Source of the DNA: Alkaliphilus sp.
GTDB lineage: Bacteria; Bacillota; Clostridia; Peptostreptococcales; Thermotaleaceae
Reading direction: 5' to 3'
DNA length: 5,743 bases
Assembly (NCBI GenBank): GCA_018335765.1
Contig: JAGXRU010000144.1
Coordinates: forward strand, 1-5,743
The notes under the pieces were generated by a model. That model was not told the DNA's origin, made no database searches, and was given only the letters and a program-made list of their open reading frames with translations. Positions 1-5,343 of the stretch are shown here, in pieces. Each line of letters begins with the position of its first letter. Position 1 is the stretch's first letter. A program made the translations under genes and the position numbers.

Positions 1-311
1 AACGTATTCGCACCAAAGACCGCTATGTTTCTGTATCATGGTCGTTCTATGACCTTGAACAAAAGTTGCTTTACAAGGCAAAACAGAAAGAATCCACTGT
101 TATAAAGGTTGACCCTGCTTATACAAGTCAGTGTTGTCCTAAATGTGGACATACTGAAAAGGCTAATCGTAACAAGAAAAAACATCTATTTACTTGCAAA
201 AACTGTGGTTATCAATCGAATGATGACCGTATTGGAGCAATGAATCTGTACCGTATGGGAATAAACTATCTTGTTGATAGTCAAGTACCTAGTATAGTTA
301 CAACGGAGTAA
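1..311 (+). CDS. tnpB: TnpB (OrfB) RNA-guided nuclease, C-terminal fragment, 5' end outside window
   Basis: TnpB is the RuvC-type, omegaRNA-guided DNA endonuclease of IS605 elements and the ancestor of Cas12; it cuts donor sites and so favours element retention. The frame is open from base 3 to the TAA at 309-311, about 102 codons, and has no credible start here: the first possible one, a TTG at 66, lies inside conserved sequence with no ribosome binding site. Visible hallmarks, in order, are the VDPAYTSQ motif, a zinc ribbon with CPKC (Cys codons at 135 and 144) and CKNC (Cys codons at 195 and 204), then SNDDRIGAMNL. In that last motif the second Asp (codon 225-227) aligns with the third RuvC catalytic acid, seen as NADxNAA in most relatives. 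No frameshift is visible, so the C-terminal part looks functional. The other two RuvC acids are outside the window. Confidence 0.93.
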   Translation, partial: RIRTKDRYVSVSWSFYDLEQKLLYKAKQKESTVIKVDPAYTSQCCPKCGHTEKANRNKKKHLFTCKNCGYQSNDDRIGAMNLYRMGINYLVDSQVPSIVTTE

Positions 312-429
312 ACTCTTTTGTAAAGGGTGCTGTCAGCCACCCTATGATGTAACGCAACTTTAAGCATTAATGCTTATCGGGGTTAAAGGTAGGAGGCGTG
401 AGCCGTTCGTACTACTGGGCAGTTACAAG

Positions 430-451
430 CCCATTTCCTTTAGGTGATGGG
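430..451 (+). repeat. Subterminal right-end hairpin of the IS element
   Basis: CCCATTTCC (430-438) pairs with GGTGATGGG (443-451) around a TTTA loop. Eight of nine positions pair, one of them G-U, with one T-T mismatch. It ends 8 bases before the predicted right end at 459. In IS200/IS605 elements such imperfect hairpins are the binding sites of the Y1 transposase TnpA on single-stranded DNA; in the RNA the same hairpin forms the 3' part of the guide scaffold. Confidence 0.65.
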
Positions 452-459
452 TAGTTGAC

Positions 460-479
460 TAATTCCGATATTGTTGATG
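460..479 (+). other. Predicted omegaRNA guide segment, located in flanking host DNA
   Basis: These 20 bases lie directly after the predicted right end. By analogy with characterised TnpB systems they would be copied into the 3' end of the omegaRNA and direct TnpB to the uninterrupted target locus. They fall inside what reads as sugar permease coding sequence. Guide length (16-20 nt) and start depend on the true element boundary. Confidence 0.5.
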
Positions 480-536
480 TACATTGTTCTAAATAAATAC
501 TTTATGCATGGTATTCGAATGGACGGAGAAAAATAA
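460..536 (+). pseudogene. C-terminal remnant of a CUT1-family ABC sugar permease (MsmG/MalG-like), severed by the IS
   Basis: Read in the frame with codons at 462, 465 and so on, the sequence gives IPILLMYIVLNKYFMHGI followed by RMDGEK and a TAA at 534-536. This fits the C-terminus of MalG/MsmG/AraQ-type permeases: the last membrane helix starting near a Pro, then a (Q/N)KYF-x-x-G-(I/L) segment and a short tail usually ending GAVKG or GEK. The first codon is split by the IS right end and no upstream start or ribosome binding site exists, so this is a gene tail and not a small gene. A permease gene directly before gtfA matches the S. mutans msm order (msmE-msmF-msmG-gtfA), which supports the call. 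The N-terminal part should lie left of the IS, outside the window. The similarity is recognised by eye over only ~25 residues, so chance resemblance is possible. Confidence 0.6.
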
Positions 537-616
537 TTTTTTGGAGGTTTGGAAGATTAAATAAAAACAGTAGAGCTTTTTATTTTAGTGTGTTAAAATT
601 GTTAAATGAATTAAAT
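537..616 (+). promoter_or_regulatory. AT-rich gtfA leader with possible extended -10 promoter (TGTTAAAAT, 591-599)
   Basis: This spacer separates the permease tail from gtfA. TGTTAAAAT at 591-599 fits an extended -10 box (TGn plus TAAAAT, one mismatch to TATAAT) and would start transcription about 10-12 bases before the gtfA ribosome binding site. No convincing -35 box lies 16-18 bases upstream. An A/T-only 9-bp inverted repeat (559-567 with 577-585) is also present; it is too weak to call a terminator. No catabolite-repression (cre) box was found. With the IS inserted upstream, a local promoter would matter for gtfA expression. Confidence 0.3.
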
Positions 617-625
617 TAAGGAGGT
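617..625 (+). promoter_or_regulatory. gtfA ribosome binding site (TAAGGAGGT)
   Basis: A near-perfect Shine-Dalgarno sequence lies 10 bases before the ATG at 636. It fixes the gtfA start: the earlier ATG at 626 touches the motif and cannot be used efficiently. Confidence 0.85.
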
Positions 626-635
626 ATGCAAAATC

Positions 636-2090
636 ATGAAACTTGATAATAAGATAATGTTAATTACTTACGCAGATAGTATGGGAAAAAATCTAACTGA
701 CCTAAATTATGTAATGGATAAATTCTTTAGTGATGTGGTAGGGGGAGTTCATATTCTGCCGTTTTACCCCTCGTCAGGAGATAGGGGTTTTGCACCTTTA
801 ACCTACCTCGAAGTACAAAATGATTTTGGTACATGGAATCAGGTAGGAGAGCTTTCTGAAAAATTCACGATGATGTTTGATTTTATGATCAATCATATAT
901 CAAAATCCTCTGAGTTTTTTAAGGATTTTGTTGAAAAAAAAGACATGTCCAAATATAAGGACTATTTTATAAGATACAAGGAATTTTGGCCAGATGGAGA
1001 GCCAAACAAAGAACAGGTAGATAAAATATACAAAAGGAAACCAAGGGCTCCATACTTTGAGGTTGAGTTTTCTGATGGGACAACAGAGAAGGTGTGGTGT
1101 ACCTTTGATGAAGAACAGATTGACCTAGATATCACAAAAGAAGCAACTCGAGAATTCATAAAAAATACACTGATACATCTTTGTGAAAAAGGAGCCTCTG
1201 TCATAAGGATAGATGCTTTTGCATATGCAACAAAGAAGGTAGATACAAGCTGTTTTTTCCTTGAACCAGAAACATGGGAACTGTTGGAATTCTTACAAAA
1301 CGTAGTAGAACCCTATGAAGTTGCTATTTTGCCTGAAATTCATGAGCATTACTCCATACAGTTAAAATTGGCTGAGAAAGGCTATTGGGTATATGATTTT
1401 GCACTTCCTTTATTGGTACTGCATACGCTCTACAGCAAAGACAGCAAAAGACTCTTGGATTGGCTGAAAATATGCCCTCGTAAGCAGTTCACGACATTAG
1501 ATACTCATGACGGCATAGGCATAGTGGATGCTGCCGATTTGATGAGCCCAGCCGAGATTGAGCAGACTAAGGAGCATCTTTTTTCAAAGGGTGCTAATGT
1601 AAAAAGAGTATACAATACAATGGAATATAATAATCTGGACGTATACCAGCTCAATTGCACTTATTATTCTGCATTGGGTGACGATGATGACAAATATTTG
1701 TTGGCAAGAGCAATACAGTTTTTCACTCCGGGTATACCTCAGGTATACTATGTAGGTCTGCTCGCAGGAAAAAATGACATTGAACTGCTTGAAAGCACAA
1801 AGGTTGGCAGAAACATAAATCGTCACTATTACACAGTTGAAGAGATTGAGCAGGAGGTAAAGCGACCACTGCTTAAGAAATTATTTGCACTGATGAGATT
1901 CAGAAACACTTATCCTGCCTTTGATGGGGACATATATATTGATGATACAGCAGATATTAACACATTAAAGATAACTTGGAAAAAAGATAATTATTACTGT
2001 GTTTTGGATGCTGATTTGCTAGAGGCTAGATTTACTATAAAATATATGGATATAGAAGCAAATGCTGAAAAATTGCTTGTTTTTGAATAA
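636..2090 (+). CDS. gtfA: Sucrose phosphorylase (GH13 subfamily 18)
   Basis: This cytoplasmic enzyme converts sucrose plus phosphate to alpha-glucose 1-phosphate and fructose, saving one ATP compared with hydrolysis plus kinase. The 484-aa product matches remembered streptococcal GtfA along its whole length, and the length is typical (about 480-505 aa). Catalytic residues are visible: nucleophile D193 in IRIDAFAYA, acid/base E234 in LPEIHEHY, and transition-state Asp D292 in LDTHDGIG. The N-terminal YADS, GGVHxLPFxPSSGDRGFAP and FDFMINHIS blocks are present, as are the acceptor-site NNLDVYQLN (D335, Y337, Q338) and YYVGxLAGKND-ELL with GRNINRHYY, all characteristic of the subfamily. The conserved D-x-Y-Q favours sucrose as substrate, but sucrose 6'-phosphate or glucosylglycerol/glucosylglycerate phosphorylases share this fold and cannot be excluded. 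The permease remnant upstream suggests it once belonged to a sugar-uptake operon; a terminator follows 96 bases downstream. Confidence 0.95.
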   Translation: MKLDNKIMLITYADSMGKNLTDLNYVMDKFFSDVVGGVHILPFYPSSGDRGFAPLTYLEVQNDFGTWNQVGELSEKFTMMFDFMINHISKSSEFFKDFVEKKDMSKYKDYFIRYKEFWPDGEPNKEQVDKIYKRKPRAPYFEVEFSDGTTEKVWCTFDEEQIDLDITKEATREFIKNTLIHLCEKGASVIRIDAFAYATKKVDTSCFFLEPETWELLEFLQNVVEPYEVAILPEIHEHYSIQLKLAEKGYWVYDFALPLLVLHTLYSKDSKRLLDWLKICPRKQFTTLDTHDGIGIVDAADLMSPAEIEQTKEHLFSKGANVKRVYNTMEYNNLDVYQLNCTYYSALGDDDDKYLLARAIQFFTPGIPQVYYVGLLAGKNDIELLESTKVGRNINRHYYTVEEIEQEVKRPLLKKLFALMRFRNTYPAFDGDIYIDDTADINTLKITWKKDNYYCVLDADLLEARFTIKYMDIEANAEKLLVFE

Positions 2091-2114
2091 AGTTATTGTG
2101 GGCAGGTTTAAATG

Positions 2115-2152
2115 TTCAAATATTTACTCAACTAAGGGTTGAATTATTTGAA
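2115..2152. promoter_or_regulatory. Imperfect inverted repeat, candidate upstream activator site
   Basis: TTCAAATA (2115-2122) is the inverse of TATTTGAA (2145-2152), and inside it TCAAC (2128-2132) is the inverse of GTTGA (2138-2142). The centre lies ~157 bases before the start point predicted for the sigma-54 promoter, within the 80-200 base range typical of enhancer-type sites for sigma-54 activators. It sits in the gtfA 3' untranslated region, so an RNA hairpin role is an alternative. No protein contact can be shown from sequence. Confidence 0.35.
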
Positions 2153-2153
2153 T

Positions 2154-2169
2154 GATACAAAGTAGTATC
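2154..2169. promoter_or_regulatory. GATAC-N6-GTATC inverted repeat, candidate activator operator
   Basis: A perfect 5-bp dyad with a 6-base spacer spans 16 bases, the size of a dimer operator. It is centred ~130 bases before the predicted sigma-54 start point. It lies directly beside the 2115-2152 repeat, so the two may form a paired upstream activating sequence. A second copy was not found elsewhere in the window, which limits confidence. Confidence 0.33.
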
Positions 2170-2186
2170 TATCTCAAATTTATTTA

Positions 2187-2230
2187 AAAAGCTGAGAAAC
2201 CTTCATGTCCAAAAAGGTTTCTCAGCTTTT
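2187..2230 (+). terminator. Rho-independent terminator after gtfA
   Basis: AAAAGCTGAGAAACCTT (2187-2203) and AAGGTTTCTCAGCTTTT (2214-2230) form a perfect 17-bp stem with a 10-base loop. The T run at the 3' side is short (four T), then CACTATTTTG. On the opposite strand the leading A run (2186-2190) provides a T tract, so it could act in both directions. It separates gtfA from the sigma-54 unit and lies between the candidate activator sites and that promoter. Confidence 0.88.
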
Positions 2231-2264
2231 CACTATTTTGTGATGAACTCAGACTATATCCAAA

Positions 2265-2280
2265 TGGCATGGAAATTGCA
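2265..2280 (+). promoter_or_regulatory. Sigma-54 (RpoN/SigL) -24/-12 promoter
   Basis: TGGCATGGAAATTGCA matches the sigma-54 consensus TGGCACG-N4-TTGCW. The invariant GG (2266-2267) and GC (2278-2279) are exactly 12 bases apart, with TTGCA at the -12 element and TGGCA at the -24 element. The predicted start point is near 2291, giving a ~45-base leader before the dehydrogenase gene. It lies just after the gtfA terminator and no competing -35/-10 pair stands out. Sigma-54 promoters are silent without an ATP-driven activator, and a probable one is encoded at 5344. Confidence 0.85.
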
Positions 2281-2325
2281 TAATATTTTCAAGTAAAACA
2301 TTATTGTCTATTATTACGTTTTAAT

Positions 2326-2330
2326 GGAGG
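2326..2330 (+). promoter_or_regulatory. Ribosome binding site that favours the TTG start at 2338
   Basis: GGAGG ends one base before the ATG at 2332, too close for initiation there, but 7 bases before the in-frame TTG at 2338, which is ideal spacing. The downstream aminotransferase gene also starts with TTG. Confidence 0.6.
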
Positions 2331-2337
2331 GATGAAG

Positions 2338-3702
2338 TTGGGCAGTAGAGAACAAATGTGTGAAATGATTGCAAAAGCTAGGGTGGCACAAAAGGAGTTT
2401 GAGTATTTTAATCAGGAGCAGGTAGATCAGGTTGTCAGAGAGATAGGCAAGGTGGTTTATGACAATGCAGAGCTATTGGCAAGAATGGCTGTAGATGAAA
2501 CAGGAATGGGTGTCTATGAGGACAAGGTAGTAAAAAATCGGGGGAAAGCTAAGACCATATGGAATGATTTGAAGGATAAAAAATCTGTAGGAATAATAGG
2601 CAGAGAAGAAAACACTGGGATTGTTTTGGTGGCTAAGCCTATTGGAGTCATTGCTTCTGTAACTCCAACAACAAACCCAATTGTAACCCCGATGAGCAAT
2701 GCAATGTTTGCACTAAAGGGTAGAAATTCTATTATCATAGCCCCGCATCCTAGAGCTAAAATGTGCAGTACTCATACAGTAAACTTGATAAATGATGCCT
2801 TGAAGAAGTACAATGCACCAGAAAATCTCATTCAGATTATAGAGGAACCAAGTATAGAACTTACAAACGAATTGATGAAAGCAGCGGATGTCATAGTGGC
2901 GACAGGAGGTGCAGCTATGGTCAAGGCTGCCTACAGTTCGGGAAAGCCAGGCTTTGGAGTTGGCCCGGGAAATGTTCAGTGTATTATCGATAGGGACGTC
3001 AACTTTGAAGAAACAGTGCCTAAGATTATCCTCGGAAGAGCCTTCGATAATGGCATTATTTGTTCTGGTGAGCAGTCTGTTATTGCCCACGAAGAAGACT
3101 ATGATCAAATAATTGAAATCTTCAAGAAAAATGGAAGTTTTTATGTAGATGACCCAGTTCAAAAAGAAGCCCTAAGAAAGGTACTTTTTGTGGATGGGTT
3201 CATTAACAAAGATGTGGTGGGACAAAGACCCCACAAGATCGGAGAAATGGCAGGAATTTTGATTCCAGAGAGTGTTCGAGTACTGCTAATCGAAGCTGAT
3301 GGCATAGGAGAAGCTGATATATTGTGCAAGGAAAAAATGTGTCCGGTATTGGCGACCTTCAAATATAAGGATTTCGCAGAGGCTGTGAATATTGTTCAGA
3401 CCAATTTAGAGTATGAAGGTAAGGGACATAGCTGTGTCATCCATTCTAACAATAAAGAACATATTGAAAAGGCAGGCATTGTGTTAACGGTTAGCAGATT
3501 AGTTGTAAATCAACCTTGTTCCACATCTGCCGGAGGAAGCTTTTTTAATGGATTTGCTCCAACCACTACTCTAGGCTGTGGTAGCTGGGGTAATAACAGC
3601 ATATCTGAAAACTTTACATATAAGCATATGATTAATATATCCCGTATCGGCTACTATAGGAAGGATGTAGTAGTACCGACAGATCAAGAAATTTGGGGTT
3701 AA
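2338..3702 (+). CDS. sucD: CoA-acylating aldehyde dehydrogenase, SucD-like (probable succinate-semialdehyde dehydrogenase)
   Basis: The family interconverts an aldehyde, CoA and NAD(P)+ with an acyl-CoA; SucD of Clostridium kluyveri handles succinyl-CoA and succinate semialdehyde. The 454-aa product (456 if the ATG at 2332 is used) is collinear with remembered SucD at nearly identical length. Shared blocks include KVVYDNAE, ETxMGVYEDKV, TPTTNP, KGRNSIIIAPHP, ATGGAAMVKAAYSSG, the nucleotide-site GVGPGN, catalytic Cys in DNGIICSGEQSV (Cys codon 3061-3063, residue 242 from the TTG), CKEKMCPVL, SRLVVNQP, TTTLGCGSWGNNSISEN and the C-terminal EIWG. It has no signal peptide or membrane segment, so it is cytoplasmic. 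It is the first gene after the sigma-54 promoter and 27 bases before the aminotransferase gene. Acylating sulfoacetaldehyde or short-chain aldehyde dehydrogenases (SauS, EutE/PduP relatives) are alternatives for the exact substrate. Confidence 0.87.
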   Translation: MGSREQMCEMIAKARVAQKEFEYFNQEQVDQVVREIGKVVYDNAELLARMAVDETGMGVYEDKVVKNRGKAKTIWNDLKDKKSVGIIGREENTGIVLVAKPIGVIASVTPTTNPIVTPMSNAMFALKGRNSIIIAPHPRAKMCSTHTVNLINDALKKYNAPENLIQIIEEPSIELTNELMKAADVIVATGGAAMVKAAYSSGKPGFGVGPGNVQCIIDRDVNFEETVPKIILGRAFDNGIICSGEQSVIAHEEDYDQIIEIFKKNGSFYVDDPVQKEALRKVLFVDGFINKDVVGQRPHKIGEMAGILIPESVRVLLIEADGIGEADILCKEKMCPVLATFKYKDFAEAVNIVQTNLEYEGKGHSCVIHSNNKEHIEKAGIVLTVSRLVVNQPCSTSAGGSFFNGFAPTTTLGCGSWGNNSISENFTYKHMINISRIGYYRKDVVVPTDQEIWG

Positions 3703-3714
3703 TTTCATCTATAT

Positions 3715-3722
3715 TAGGGGGT
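3715..3722 (+). promoter_or_regulatory. Ribosome binding site for the aminotransferase gene (TAGGGGGT)
   Basis: A G-rich Shine-Dalgarno variant ends 7 bases before the TTG at 3730. No ATG lies nearby in frame, and the next in-frame residues match the family N-terminus, so TTG is the likely start. Confidence 0.65.
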
Positions 3723-3729
3723 TTTTTAA

Positions 3730-5100
3730 TTGAAAAGATTGACAGAACCAAAAATTATTTGTGAAGTGCCTGGTCCAAAATCTCAGGAATTGCTAAAACT
3801 TAGAGCAGAAAATGTACCTATCGGAGTATCCGGTGTAGTTCCGACCTTTATACAAAGAGGCGAAGGGGCACTGTTTGAAGATGTTGATGGGAATGTATTT
3901 TTAGATTTTGCAGGGGGCTTGGGAGTTTTAAATATAGGGTATAGTCATCCGGAAGTAGTGGAAGCTGTAAAGCAACAATGCGACAAGTACTTTCATTCGA
4001 GTATCAACATAGTGTTATATGAACAATATGTTAGATTGGCAGAGAAATTGAATCAGTTGGTACCCGGTGATTTTGATAAGAAGACTATGTTTGTAAATAG
4101 TGGGGCTGAAGCCAATGAAAATGCTATAAAAATAGCACGAAAATTTACAAAGCGTACTGAGATCATTGCATTCACAGGAGCATTCCATGGAAGAACCTTA
4201 ATGACTATGACCTTGACAAGTAAAGTAAAGCCATATAAATTTGGATTTGGACCCTTTGCACCCGGAGTGCATCGCATGTTGTTTCCTTACTGCTATAGAT
4301 GCCCTTATGGGCTGAAAATAGAAAGTTGTGAGTTTCACTGTGCCAAGCAGTTTGAGGATTTCTTCCTTGAACAGGTGGCCCCTGAAGATATCGCTGCCTT
4401 TATTTTAGAACCTGTACAAGGGGAAGGTGGATTTGTTATTCCGCCAGATGAATTTATCGTTGAGTTAAGACGTGTCTGTGATAAATACGGAATACTGCTT
4501 ATCGCAGACGAGATTCAAACAGGCTATTGCAGAACAGGTAAAATGTTTGCCACGCAGTATTGGGCAGATAAGGGAGTTTATGCTGATATCGTCACCAGTG
4601 CGAAATCCATGGGAGCGGGACTCCCGATCAGTGCAGTAACAGCCAGAGCAGAGATTATCGGTGCTGCTCAAGTGGGAGGAATAGGTGGAACCTACTGTGG
4701 AAATCCATTAGCTTCAACAGCTGCACTTAAAGTAATTGAGGTAATGGAGAGGGAGTTTTTTGCAGAGAAGGGACAGCATATCGGCAAAGCTTGCATGAAG
4801 CGTTTAAAAGAGATGAAGGAAAAGCATGACATAATTGGTGATATCAGAGGATTGGGTGCGATGATTGCCATTGAGCTGGTCAAAGATAGAGAAACCAAGG
4901 AGTCTGCTAAGGATGAGACGAACAAGATCATAGCGGAGTGTTATAAGAATGGTCTGGTAATATTATCTGCCGGAGTGAGAGGCAATGTAATCCGCTTTCT
5001 CATGCCCTTGGTGGTTACCGACAAACAGCTGGAGATAGGATTAGATATTTTGGAGAAAGCTATAGAGATGGTCAATTCAGAATTGCTTGCCTTGACATAA
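3730..5100 (+). CDS. gabT: Class III PLP-dependent omega-aminotransferase, probable 4-aminobutyrate aminotransferase
   Basis: GabT moves the amino group of GABA to 2-oxoglutarate, giving succinate semialdehyde and glutamate. The 456-aa product begins with the family signature PGPKSQELL-x-RAENVPIGVS. It has the phosphate-binding NSGAEA (123-128), FHGR (152-155), EPVQGEGG with E227 and E232 (the E206/E211 pair of E. coli GabT), ADEIQTG with D260 that contacts the PLP ring nitrogen, and the Schiff-base lysine K292 in SAKSMGAGLP. All key residues are present. Between them is a cysteine-rich insert with C188, C191, C200 and C204. Length is slightly above E. coli GabT (426 aa), partly because of this insert. 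It starts with TTG 27 bases after the dehydrogenase gene, is surely co-transcribed with it, and is followed by a terminator. Taurine, beta-alanine or 5-aminovalerate aminotransferases are close relatives, so the substrate is inferred from family and neighbour. Confidence 0.85.
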   Translation: MKRLTEPKIICEVPGPKSQELLKLRAENVPIGVSGVVPTFIQRGEGALFEDVDGNVFLDFAGGLGVLNIGYSHPEVVEAVKQQCDKYFHSSINIVLYEQYVRLAEKLNQLVPGDFDKKTMFVNSGAEANENAIKIARKFTKRTEIIAFTGAFHGRTLMTMTLTSKVKPYKFGFGPFAPGVHRMLFPYCYRCPYGLKIESCEFHCAKQFEDFFLEQVAPEDIAAFILEPVQGEGGFVIPPDEFIVELRRVCDKYGILLIADEIQTGYCRTGKMFATQYWADKGVYADIVTSAKSMGAGLPISAVTARAEIIGAAQVGGIGGTYCGNPLASTAALKVIEVMEREFFAEKGQHIGKACMKRLKEMKEKHDIIGDIRGLGAMIAIELVKDRETKESAKDETNKIIAECYKNGLVILSAGVRGNVIRFLMPLVVTDKQLEIGLDILEKAIEMVNSELLALT

Positions 5101-5112
5101 CTGTCATAATAT

Positions 5113-5165
5113 AAAATCAAGAAAAGGGATATGCTTCTTAGGATCATATTCTTTTTTTTGATTTT
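5113..5165 (+). terminator. Terminator after the aminotransferase gene
   Basis: The arm at 5113-5133 pairs with 5145-5165 over all 21 positions in RNA (three are G-U wobbles), with an 11-base loop. The right arm contains eight consecutive T (5152-5159), so a shorter GGGATATG/CATATTC-type hairpin followed by the T run is the likely working form. It begins 12 bases after the stop codon and ends the sigma-54 transcript before the regulator gene. Confidence 0.82.
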
Positions 5166-5343
5166 TGTTCCGTTAAGGAAATTTCATAATTATCAAACAA
5201 TTCGAAGGATTATTAAAGAATATGAAGAATTATTCATTAATTAGACTTTTGGTAAAGCTTTAGTAAGTAATGAATTGATATAACTAAATATTAATGAGTG
5301 CAATTAAATCCAAAAGACGAAGCTGAAATGGAAGGTGATATTT
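5166..5343 (+). promoter_or_regulatory. AT-rich regulator leader with 20-base-spaced direct repeat and a dyad
   Basis: This spacer must contain the promoter of the regulator gene, but no clear -35/-10 pair is visible. Two structured elements are present: a direct repeat, GAAGGATTATT (5204-5214) and GAAGAATTATT (5224-5234), 10 of 11 identical and exactly 20 bases apart; and an inverted repeat, ATTCATTA (5232-5239) with TAATGAAT (5268-5275). Two helical turns between direct repeats would suit a DNA-binding protein, but in such AT-rich DNA chance is a real alternative. A good Shine-Dalgarno sequence (GGAAGGTGAT, 5330-5339) ends the region. Confidence 0.3.

Larger units (their letters stand above)
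1..459 (+). mobile_element. Right-hand part of an IS200/IS605-family element (tnpB 3' end plus right end)
   Basis: The segment combines a TnpB C-terminus, a structured 3' non-coding region, and a terminal imperfect hairpin at 430-451 followed by GTAGTTGAC at 451-459. IS200/IS605 elements lack terminal inverted repeats and instead end in subterminal hairpins recognised by the TnpA Y1 transposase. The end is placed at 459 from the recurring TAGTTGAC-type right end of related elements as remembered and because an unrelated reading frame resumes just after it. The left end, any tnpA and the TnpB N-terminus lie before base 1, so it cannot be told whether the element is autonomous or a tnpB-only (IS1341-like) form. 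The exact right boundary could be off by a few bases. Confidence 0.82.
312..479 (+). ncRNA. Probable omegaRNA (TnpB guide RNA) scaffold and guide
   Basis: In IS605 elements the TnpB guide RNA is made from the 3' end of tnpB through the right end, and its last ~16-20 nt come from flanking host DNA. After the tnpB stop this region shows dense short-range pairing: a GGGTG/CACCC stem (325-329 with 338-342); a perfect 16-base palindrome TAAGCATTAATGCTTA (361-376); GGC-GTGA-GCC with a GNRA-type loop (395-404), enclosed by GTAG/CTAC (389-392 with 412-415); and the terminal CCCATTTCC/GGTGATGGG hairpin (430-438 with 443-451). The scaffold would end at 459 with the guide following. The 5' limit is uncertain, because such RNAs usually begin within the tnpB coding region. 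This is inferred from position and structure, not from transcript data. Confidence 0.62.

Noticed and set aside
66..311. A separate 81-residue zinc-finger protein starting at TTG 66
   Set aside because: The frame is open further upstream to the window edge and reads as continuous TnpB sequence, so it is the end of a larger gene.
538..560. GGAGG at 543-547 as a ribosome binding site for a small gene before gtfA
   Set aside because: No ATG, GTG or TTG at suitable spacing opens a frame of useful length; the nearest codons run into stops.
559..585. AAATAAAAA / TTTTTATTT inverted repeat as a terminator of the interrupted permease gene
   Set aside because: The stem contains only A-T pairs and would be too weak for a terminator; such repeats are expected by chance in this AT-rich leader.
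2713..3162. 149-codon open frame on the minus strand, inside the dehydrogenase gene
   Set aside because: It is fully antisense to a well-conserved gene, has no recognisable family or ribosome binding site, and its length is unsurprising opposite such a gene. The same applies to the other minus-strand frames at 962-1204, 1584-1826, 2514-2738, 3159-3362, 4053-4277, 4465-4671, 4692-4931 and 4941-5147, and to the + frame at 2909-3112.
4037..4052. TGGCAGAGAAATTGAA, resembling a second sigma-54 promoter
   Set aside because: The GG spacing is right but the essential GC of the -12 element is GA, and it lies inside the aminotransferase coding sequence with no gene start downstream.
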